Positions 55,094-64,000 of a DNA stretch of 64,000 nt are shown in pieces. Source of the stretch: Psococerastis gibbosa (lineage: Eukaryota > Arthropoda > Insecta > Psocodea > Psocidae). Under the pieces are notes generated by a model. It had not been told where the DNA came from. It saw only the letters and a list, made by a program, of their open reading frames with translations, and ran no database searches. The position numbers were made by a program, and so were the translations under genes. The stretch lies in assembly GCA_963971405.1 (NCBI GenBank), contig OZ020489.1, positions 36,923,047 through 36,987,046 on the forward strand. Reading direction: 5' to 3'. Numbering within the stretch: position 1 is the stretch's first letter; every line of letters begins with the position of its first letter.

Positions 55094-55539
55094 TAAATTT
55101 CGGGCTGCCAATTTCCTACGGGCTGTACAATCTTAAGCTTATTACATTTTTGATAACTCAATAAATAAGTCAATAATAAATATAAAAAATTATCAAATTT
55201 TGGAGTGATCTGCCTGCTCATAACATTTCCTCTCAAAAGTATGTAAGGCAGATATTGGCCAGTGTTGAATCACCCCTAATTAAGTCCGCTTTTATTTTTT
55301 ATTTCCTTAACAATGTAATTTATTAAAGACTTAGTCTATACAAGTTCTAGAAGAATATTTCATACATAACTTCATAATTAAGTTTTTGTTGTTTCGACTT
55401 TGCCATTTTTTTATTTTCATAAGACAACATTTTAGTACGTACCCTGTACTATTAAAGAAAAAACACATAAAATTAATAAACGGGACCTTATGATGATCAT
55501 CTTATATAACTTGAATAGATCAAATCTTTAAAAAATTGA

Positions 55540-55800
55540 TTAGAACATTAAATAAAAATTCCCAGATTTTTGACTGTCGATTTTCTACGGTCCATATCCT
55601 CAAAAGAGCGAATCGGAGTACCCCCTTTACACGTTGTTTACTCAGTCGATTTTCACAGGAAATATCTATCGTAGAACCGTAAAAAATAGCCGTTAACTTA
55701 GCATAAAATAATGTTCCTCTACATTTCGATACCGTACATGACATGTTGTGGCCTTCACCAACACTAATCGGCCGCAGTTCTTGAACTACTTCCTCGAGAC
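55540..55800 (-). repeat. Dispersed repeat, copy 2
   Basis: Reverse-strand relative of 9690-9830. It also has a 94-codon open frame on the minus strand whose product I do not recognise. Confidence 0.45.
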
Positions 55801-55929
55801 ACAATCATTTTTAATAATTGTGCCCCATTTGTGTTATAAAGATCGTATCATCAATCAAAATGCTAAGAAAAATTTCTTATGTTTTGCCTGCTATTTTTGA
55901 ATATAGTCTACTTACGATGGACTTACAGG

Positions 55930-56125
55930 ACATGTAGAGTAGTGGTACGGACTCTGACTTTCACCCGAAAGGTTGTTGGTTCGAGTTCTACACTTCCTAC
56001 ATTTTCTGGCCATGCTTCGGAGGGCATGTAAAGCAGGCGGTCCCGGGCCTTCCTAGTTGAGTGTAAGAGAGGGCTTTATAGCCCTAACTCTGCTAGGTTG
56101 GCTTAGTAATAGAACAAGATAGTCT
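55930..56125 (+). mobile_element. tRNA-derived SINE (S2), copy 2
   Basis: AGTAGTGGTACGGACTCTGA, TTTCACCCGAAAGG, GTTGGTTCGAGTTCT, then the same body and end as 18285-18480, finishing CTTAGTAATAGAACAA. Confidence 0.7.
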
Positions 56126-56129
56126 TTAT

Positions 56130-57287
56130 TTATCTATTTACGATTGATATTTCGTGGCATATTCGATATTGACACTTGTAACACTTTTCCCTCCGATTTT
56201 CTCTTAACAGGTACTTATTTAATTTCTATTTATTTGTAACTATTTGTATCAATTTAGCTTGTGAGCCTAAAAATTGGCTCTATGTAATACGGTGTGAACT
56301 GGCATTGAACCGCATTGTACGTATGCGTTCAGGGAAAATATTCACCGAATAAAGGCTGTTAAAGTGTAGTAGGAAAGCAATCTGTAAAAATATATACGCA
56401 TGTTATATTTGCTCTAAAAAACATGGTTAGAATAATTGCCTAGTAAATGTGAGACTTTCAGACGGGTCGGGCAGGGTCGATACGGTAATTCTACTTACCA
56501 CTATACTACAGTAGTCTCTTCCCACTTAATTGCTTGAGTCATTTTTAAATAAACACGTTCAGTATAGGATTTCTTGATTGATGTAGTGTAACGTATAGTA
56601 ATTACTACTGTTCATTAAACTGGATAAAAATAACATGAGATATCTAAGGCATAAAAATTGATACAATAACCCTTAAAAGTATGGTTTCTTGACATGTTTT
56701 GGTTGCGGAATCTAGTTCTGATTGAAAAATACTGACACTGAACAGCAGTTTAAGCGTTAGATAGGCATAGTTGTCATCATACACATTCCATTTGAGTGCT
56801 TTTAATGGTACTAAAAATATTCTGCTATTTGCGCAAAGGAATATGGAGACATTTAAATGTACGTATATGTAAGTCCATTACCAGCTCATACAGTACGTAT
56901 ACTATTGCGATAGTTTATTAATATTCCAACTGTACCGAAATCTAAAGTGGTTTCATCTGCAGAGATATTGCAAATTACATTATCCATTAACAATAAAATT
57001 ATTTACATGGAGTTCTCTGTGTTCCACAAACAGCTCACTATAAAATAATCTCTCGAAGAAACCATGACAAGACTATAAACCTGAAATCCTGTTGATTTCT
57101 GGACTAAGAACTTCAGGCAAAAAATCTTCAGCCAGAGACCACAAATCCGTAGCAAATGAATACAACCTTACTCATTTACTAATTTATCTACTTATAATTT
57201 ATTGCACAGGTCTCTTTCTTGTGCTTCTTCTCATTCAACACCGATTTAACTTTACAGTACATTAATTCAGATATTACCCTACTAGTT
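56130..57287. other. Downstream flank of LGR, no feature seen
   Basis: No gene, and no repeat shared with the rest of the window, in about 1.1 kb. It presumably contains the LGR 3' UTR and polyadenylation site. Confidence 0.4.
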
Positions 57288-60200
57288 CTATCCTGGCGAC
57301 CCTGTCGTGTCGTGGTTTTTGCGAGGTAAAGAGGGGTCCAAAGCTAGTGGGGAGAGGGCAGGCGCGGATCGAGCCGTAGTTAGAATTGGCGGGGAGGGGG
57401 AAGGGGGCGCTGACTCCTGTAGGGGGGAGGTTTCGTCTTCTGCTTGCTGCGTCTCTGTAGCAGAAGGAATTGTTGGGAGGAAGCGGACGGTCAGCCGGCT
57501 GGGCGTTCCCGGCGGTTCCGTATCGTCGGAAATGGCGCTTTGGCGAGTGAGGCGTGGCTTTCCTCGGACTGGTTTCGGGTCCGCGGGCAACTGCAAAAGA
57601 GAAAATAGTGTTCTAAACAAACAAAAATTATAGTTGAAATGGATTCTATTAAAAAAAAGAGGAAACTTTCAAATTTACACTAATGTTCAAACATTTAAAG
57701 TTTATAAAAAATAAATGGTAGCCTATGTTCCCCAAATTGCTTTTTATACCTGTGCTCTAATATCACTGGAAGCACTGGACCGGGACATTCTCCACGTGCT
57801 TGTGCTCTGCGTTGTTGCCGAACCGCTCGAGTCATTCCGGGAGGACGACAAATTGGAATCCTGCGACGTCTTCCGTGTCACCAGCCACGAACTGGCGCGT
57901 CTCTTTGGATCAAGTAGCCGTAAGGGAATCCCGCAGTGATGGTTCTGCCGCCACGAGTCACTTCTGCTGGAGCTGAAGTTCTCGCTGGACGATACCGAAG
58001 ACGTTCTTTTGTGCGTCTTCTGCTGGATTTCCGCGATTTGGTACGCGTATTGATCGGAACGGTTCCGTCGGCTGTCGCCACCGCGTTGAAGGCAAAGCAT
58101 AAACCTTTGCATCTGCAATTTAAAGGATTTATTGTAATTTTCTCCTGGTAGTTTACCAGCAGCCTGATCGAAGCGATTATAACACCGGTATTTATTTAAT
58201 CCCCTGGTATTAAAAATGTAAACGAGATAATTTTATAATGGAAAGTGCTATTCAAAATTTATTTGTTTACAGTTATAATCCTAGGGTATTTATTTAACCC
58301 CGGTATTATAATCGCCTCGCTCAGGCTGCAGTATGGTAAAGTATTTTTTAAATAAATTAAATTAAGTATTATTTAAGGATCATTGCCCCAGGCAAACTTG
58401 ACCAACACAGGCCTATGGCAGTATTCTAAACTAACTCGACTTGGCGGTTAATGAAGGTTATGGCGGAATTTCCTCCATATACAGGGCTGCCAGTGAAGTT
58501 CAAAACCGGACAAGAGCTCAAAAGTCAATTTTTTTTTTTCTGAAAGTCCAATTTGACTGTTTTTGAATTTTCTGTTAAAAAATAAAAATTTAATTTTTTT
58601 AAATTTAGTGACTAAATCTCGAAGTTAATGAAAAATGGAAAAAAAAATATTTTCTATTTTCCGGTATTACCTAATTTAGTAATCATTTTTTTGGGAAATC
58701 CCTAAAAACCGGGCATCTGCAGCCCTGTCCATATTTGGTCCACTGCATAGCTCTCAATACTGCCACCATGTCTAGACAACTAGCCACCATTACTGTAACT
58801 TACTTTATCCGCCAGCCATATTCTTCCAGTACCGTCAGACGAATGGGTTCTCCTCGTATTGCCCGAGCTGCTGTCAGCAATAAGCTTAGCCTGGCAACAG
58901 CAAGGCTGATGTTGATTGTCACGGGAAGAACGGTCGACAAGGCTGTTGGTATTAGCCGGGGTTTGCCTGTTGCTGAAGTTGCTGCTGTGCCGACAGCGGC
59001 CAATACCCCTAGTGACGCGGGACTCTTCGATAGCTTTGCAGATAAGCACACAGTCTTTCTTGAATTGTTTGGTGAGAATGGCGTAGAGGAAGGGGTTGCA
59101 GCAGGAGTTTAAAGGGAGTACGAAAACTGTGAATACCTGAAAATGTCCGAAATGAGACAAAAATGAATTATACTGCAGTGTCTTGATCATTAGGATGGAA
59201 TAGAAGAAAACATTGAAACTTGACTACTAAGGAACGGCCTGATAATCAGCTAGTAATAAATCGTAACTCCCACCAACTGTTGGTTTTCCTTTCCTATATT
59301 ATAAGTGGAATCCAACGGACACTGCAGTCCTCAGATCAACATAATATAAAATATAATGTCTTCCACCGTGCCTTGAAAAATGCAATGAATCCGAAATCTT
59401 TCTTTAGAACGGAGTGTGGTATCTTTCCAATTACTATTATTATAATTACTATTGCAGTTCCTATGGGAAAACCTGCAGTTAATGCCTTAATGGAGCCACC
59501 TTTAGTAAAATACGTCCGTCTCTAGCGGTATATCAATCTGGTAATGCCAGATTAAGTACATAATCGAAACTCTTAGCCGATTGCATTCAGAACCAGAATT
59601 ATGAATCGGAAATACAACCATAAAATCAGAACCACGAATTGTTTCTCCTGGCCTACAATTTTAAGTACAGGGAATCAGCCATACCTTAGCTTGCTCCAAT
59701 GAAATCAACTGGAGTCCAAATGCAGCCGTGAGTGAGAAAAACGCAATAGGTGACCAACAGAGAAAATCTGTAAAAACCAGAAGTGCCATTCGCTTGGCGA
59801 TGCGAGAGTCGTTAGAGTTCCAGGCTTGTGAACCGCGAATGGCACAGTACATTTTCAGGTAGCATCCCATCAATATTAGAAACGCAACTCCATTTATAAC
59901 CTGAGCAAAAGAGAGTTATTGAACATTATTGCTTGATACTGGCATATGACGTGCAAAGGTTGTAGCTTTATGGAGCCGAACTCATCATGTAATTAATGAC
60001 ACCAAGTCAGCTATGAGCTTTCGCCCATGATAATGCACTATATATATATATATAGGGGATTAGTATTGTTTCTGTTTTATTTTAACCCTTTTCATGCAGC
60101 ACATACTGTATGTCTCTGTTGCCTTGCACCTTGGCAATTGCCTGCAATTGGCACAGACACCCGGGATTAGTGAATTCCTGTCAAATTAATAATATTAGGC

Positions 60201-62967
60201 TTGTAATGTTGGCACCTAGTAGTAGTGCATGTAATTGTAGTAGTACTGTTGATGTTTTTGGAATTCCACAAGATGGCTGCTAAGAAGGAAAAAATGAATA
60301 AAATTTATCTTTAGCCTACTTTAATTTGACTTATTAACTTAATTTTGTACTACAAGGCTAATGGCCAGTGTTATTGTATTTCTATGGGATTCGACCTCCA
60401 GGTTCCAGTGCAGAGAATGCTCCCTATACGATAGTAGTAGTAGTAGTAGTATGGTTGGACACAGTCCCAGGCCACGGCGTGGGCCCATAGGACAGGGGAC
60501 CTCCTGATTATAGTGGATTCCGAACCACTTGGGAAACACAGTGAAGTCACACGATTAGTTCGGAGGTGACCAGGACAAGTCCTACCATGTTTCCCTACCG
60601 GCACTGTGCACACGACCAAGTTATCTGCATCTTTGAACCTGCTCTGGTCCGCTAGATTCAACTTGGTAAGACGGCCGGCTCCCTATACGATACCAACAGT
60701 GTTGGGATAACCAGCGTCAAACAGAAGTGGCCTAGCTCTTGTCAGTGTTATACTGGACGGCACGGCACTGACAGGCAGCGGGGCATGGGATTATTAAGTA
60801 ATATTCTTACCATGAGGAAGACAACATAAGTTAGACTGCCCGGAGTTTCCGTCTCGAACGGTAGACAGATGGCGAACTTGCGGTAGTCGGAGACGCCGAG
60901 AAGAGGCAGAAGAGCCATGAGAGCGGCAAAGGCCCACCCGATGGCCATAATGTAACCGGCGTGCTTGAGCGAGAGCCGCTTATTCAAATGCATCGCGTGG
61001 GTGATGGCGTAGTTACGCTCCAGGGTGATGACAGCCAGAGTGTATACGCTGAGCTCTGAACTCAGCACTCCGAGGACTCCGGCCAGGCGGCAGCTGTGGA
61101 TCAGGAGTAAATGATGAAAGGTCAATTCAAATGGTGCCTCATTAGACCAATTGACCTCCTAAGAGTGTCTAAAGCGATGAATTTGCCTTGGCTGACTTGA
61201 GTATTTTTTGTACCCACAAAGAATACTCTTACTTCACTAACAATAACAGGATTGAAATGCCAGACAGCGAGGATGGGCCAATCGACGAATTGCCTCCAGC
61301 TCCCGAAACCCACAACTACAGGCTGATACTGAGAGGCTCGGCGTCAGATCGGATGGCTCAACAGTCAAGGACGGCCAATGGGTAAAGTAAAGAAAATACT
61401 TACCCTGCACTCATCTGCCAGGGTATGGCGAAGACTCGGAATTCGCCGAGGGTGCTCGCATCGACCACGGCCAGCATGCCCAAATACACGCCCATACAGA
61501 AGTCAGCGGCCGCTAAATTGCAGACTAGGAACCTTGGCACATCCATTTTGCTACGGGAAAAGACCAGTACGAAGACTACGGTGCCATTACCGAGCATGGC
61601 GAGGAGGAACACTATCCAGACACCGCAGCGGAGGGTCCACCAGTCGAACAAGTCCTGGCAGGGGAGGAAGGGACCTACAAGACAAATTGAGAATCAGCAG
61701 ACATTATATCAACTATGCCAATCACTTTGTGAATCTAGGTATCCAATTGTTTTTCTCTTTTCTGCTGCCACTTCGCGCCAAAATTCAAACACATTACAAA
61801 GTAAACCTAGCCCCCATGGGCCATGGCGCCCCAGTCTGCGACCACGTGGTATTTATTATGTAAATACCTGGAAGAGGGAGGCACTGAATTCGTCCATGTA
61901 CAGGTTCCAGCCCCGCACGCTCCTGCTCTTCAAAATATTCCTCTACGTAGGCCGGCAAATTTCCCGGATAAGTGAAGTCAGACCCGAAGTTGTCCCACAA
62001 CTCATTAACTTGCGTTCCAAACTTTTTACTTAGGTTCTCTGAAATATAATATTCAATGCATAAAATAAATTTTTAGTAAATTTTAATCATTAAGTAGGTA
62101 TTAAAACATATTGTGTAGAACCAAATTGTATGTACTGTACTGTACTGTACACATTGCTAGTCAAAGGGATGAATAACGGTAAATTTGCACTTAGGAGTAA
62201 ATACCAAAAACAGTTTTCGAGTATTTTGGGAATTTACAAATTCTGTACTACATATATTGTTGTGTAACCACAAGGGACGACCAGAGCGACCTGACCAACC
62301 TGAGTATAAGCTCACAATTGAATGGGACAGTGGTAAACGGCTACGAACATCTGAAAATTTCCGAAGTTTCATGATAACATAAGGATGTCAGACTTACGTA
62401 GCTGTGGCCAAATATCGGTTAGGCTCGAGTTCCAGAGACTCATGTCGAATTCGTTGTCCGACGGGAACAGAACGGCCTCGTGGAGGGGCGGTCGTGGTGT
62501 CTCTTCGGCAGGCACCAGCGGCAAAAACGCGCAGCAGTGGTATGCATACGAAAGCACCTGCGGAAACGTTTAAGTGGAATCTGGGACCAGTGAAATTATC
62601 AAAAAATTCAGAATTACATAAACGAACAAAACATATAGAGGTTAGATACCACTACATATACATAAGGCAGAAACTCAGACAGTGGCGTAAATAACTTCTG
62701 CGTTATAATATTAATACTAAACTATTTTATGCTGGTGAAATAACTTTTACTATTCAGATCAGTGGGCCACACAGCTGAACTGCCTACTCTACGCTAAGAA
62801 ATAACTATAATAAGAAGGGTGATGATAAACTTACCAAAGTTTGAATTCGAGGAAAATAATCAGGCGGTGGGAAATCTCGAAGATTTGGGTTATTGAAAGT
62901 CTTTAAATGAAGAAGACGACTTAGACCAGTCGGTGGCAAGTATGAAAAAATATTCTTACTGAGATTC
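57288..62967 (-). CDS. Leucine-rich-repeat GPCR, glycoprotein hormone receptor type (LGR1-like), 3' nine exons
   Basis: Exons: 62967-62835, 62557-62398, 62038-61868, 61674-61404, 61093-60811, 59900-59685, 59136-58804, 58112-57750, 57590-57288; GT/AG and in phase, about 744 residues visible. In order: the last LRR (RDFPPPDYFPRIQTL), the hinge with LSYAYHCCAFL and DIWPQLQNLSKKFGT, LPGPFLPCQDLFDWWTLRCG, then seven helices: TM1 MLGNGTVVFVLVFS, TM2 FLVCNLAAADFCMGVYLG, TM3 ending LERNYAI (the DRY position), TM4-TM5, TM6 DFLCWSPIAFF, TM7 NSCCNPFLYAIL. A long Ser/Arg-rich tail follows with GIPLRLLDPKRRASSWLV and KTSQDSNLSSSRNDSS. The hinge and tail favour the GPA2/GPB5 receptor LGR1 over the bursicon receptor; this is from memory. 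The N-terminal LRRs lie beyond the right edge. Confidence 0.9.
58158..58331. mobile_element. 175-bp MITE, copy 2
   Basis: Almost the same as 29903-30077 (AATGGAAAGTGCTATTCAAA core, CTCAGGCTGCAG end). It lies in the LGR intron just upstream of the exon at 58112. Confidence 0.8.
60433..60677 (-). mobile_element. SINE-like element, second copy, 14-bp target duplication
   Basis: Reverse copy of 23302-23549, nearly the same along its length, tail AGTAGTAGT on the plus strand. GCTCCCTATACGAT is present at 60419-60432 and again at 60678-60691. It sits in an LGR intron. Confidence 0.85.
61240..61392 (+). mobile_element. LINE 3' tip inside an LGR intron
   Basis: Encodes ASDRMAQQSRTANG followed at once by a stop and GTAAAGTAAAG, like the ends of the LINEs at 22404, 41128 and 43424. 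It is antisense to LGR and ends about 12 bp from the donor of the exon at 61674-61404. Confidence 0.55.
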
Positions 62968-63161
62968 CTGCAATAAGAATTTATAAACCTATTATCACTC
63001 GCATAGGCTATATATAGACATTATGCATACATGAGTTACCCAAGATCTGCTGCAGTGCTGGATTAACCCATTAACCCATGGGCACCCAAAAATACCTAAA
63101 ATTCCGGCCCCCACAAACGATACTTTACAAAGCTTTCAAATTGGCGGGAAATTATACGATT

Positions 63162-63183
63162 TTTTTTTTTTTTTTTTTTTTTT
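63162..63183 (+). repeat. Poly(T) run
   Basis: An uninterrupted T run of over 20 bases, a likely retrotransposon poly(A) tail on the minus strand. No coding part recognised beside it. Confidence 0.5.
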
Positions 63184-63656
63184 GCTGTAATGTTGATAGT
63201 GTTCACCCACGGCTCTCACATATCTTGTACCCACCCACCCACGGCCCCCACAGTGATTAATCCGGCACTGATCTACTGAGGAAGTGCTGACTACAAGAGG
63301 AGACTAAAAGGTGTTTTCTAACTCCACCTCAAGCTACACTTAGGTAAAATGAGCCTTAATTTAAAAATTAATTTATCCGGCAAGCATGACAAAGGTTTTC
63401 CATTTCCCCTATTTTGTACCAACAGTTTAACTTGTTGCTATCGACAAAACTATGTTTGATCGGGTCGTAGACTCTACGAAGAAGTGTTGGCTACATGAGG
63501 AGCTTCACGGAAGTTTTCGAAATATATTTGTAGAATTGTTGCTGCATAAATAGGCTGTCGTTAAAAGCTAATTTTATACAACAGCTGAGGATGTTTACAC
63601 ATGCCAAGTTGAAAAATATTCAGTTAGGCTACATATATATTATCAGACCTTTTTAT

Positions 63657-63811
63657 GAAAGGCGGGGTTTCCATGTACGTCAATCGTCAATGAGAAATAT
63701 GGTTTTGACGTGGTAGCAGAATTTTTAGTAGGTCTATGTCTTTAATGTCTGCTAAACCTTCAATTTCATATTTCTCATTGACGAGTGACGTATGTGGAAA
63801 CCCCGCCAAAA
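63657..63811. mobile_element. Short foldback MITE, AAGGCGGGGTTTCCA tip
   Basis: GGCGGGGTTTCCATGTACGT at the left matches ACGTATGTGGAAACCCCGCC at the right. Inner ATCGTCAATGAGAAATATG pairs with CATATTTCTCATTGACGA. About 150 bp. It lies in the LGR intron at the window edge. The tip and inner TCAATGA block resemble the foldback at 19296-19957. Confidence 0.8.
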
Positions 63812-64000
63812 CACATGGTACAAGTGTAAATTTAATTGAATCAAAGATAAATAAATAATTATAAGTTGCACTGTAGGTAGGTACTGCACGGTATATACTG
63901 ACAGGTAGAAAGCTGTGAAAAGTAGTTTTGTTTAAAGTTCCTAAACTGAAAGTAATCGCGCGTAATATAAGTTAAGAAAATTTTCGTTTAAAGAAAGAAC

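Noticed and set aside
57307-57633. 108-codon plus-strand frame, Gly/Arg/Ala-rich
   Set aside because: Shadow of the Pro/Ser-rich last exon of the LGR.

Overview
This looks like nuclear DNA of an animal, most likely an arthropod. The evidence is spliced host genes with GT/AG introns, single-copy metazoan genes (XPC, INO80B, CEP97, POLR3C, a glycoprotein-hormone-type LGR), many non-LTR retrotransposon ends, tRNA-derived SINEs, mariner and foldback MITEs. The LGR hinge and C-tail resemble arthropod LGR1 as I remember it. The species cannot be named from the sequence.

Layout. 1-3233: repeats, then the 5' two coding exons of XPC (minus strand, continuing past the left edge). 3594-5776: INO80B (plus, 5 exons), head to head with XPC across about 360 bp. 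5777-11439: intergenic, with a 0.7-kb dispersed repeat, a broken mariner and MITEs. 11440-25329: complete CEP97 (minus, 10 coding exons, 665 codons by my splice model), its introns packed with SINEs, LINE ends and foldback elements. 25647-32424: complete POLR3C/RPC3 (plus, 8 exons, 506 codons), head to head with CEP97 across 317 bp. 33270-51760: three related ankyrin-repeat loci on the minus strand. One looks intact (ANK-B), one is truncated and interrupted (ANK-A), and one is interrupted and followed by a 221-bp tandem array made from its own 3' end (ANK-C). Between ANK-B and ANK-C lies a 2.4-kb 5'-truncated LINE with an open RT-RNase H frame, nested in another repeat. 51760-57287: gene-poor, repeats. 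57288-62967: the 3' nine exons of an LGR-type GPCR (minus, N-terminal leucine-rich repeats beyond the right edge). 62968-64000: LGR intron and a short MITE.

The host genes do not form a pathway. They are housekeeping genes (DNA repair, chromatin remodelling, centriole capping, RNA polymerase III) plus a hormone receptor. The new-looking material is in the repeats: composite foldback elements nested the same way in three copies, several foldback families sharing a terminal tip, a LINE family whose stop codon abuts its 3' tail, a SINE with two copies bearing perfect 11- and 14-bp target duplications, and the ankyrin triplication with its 3'-end satellite.

All gene models come from reading frames, splice dinucleotides and phase bookkeeping by eye; no alignment or search was run.
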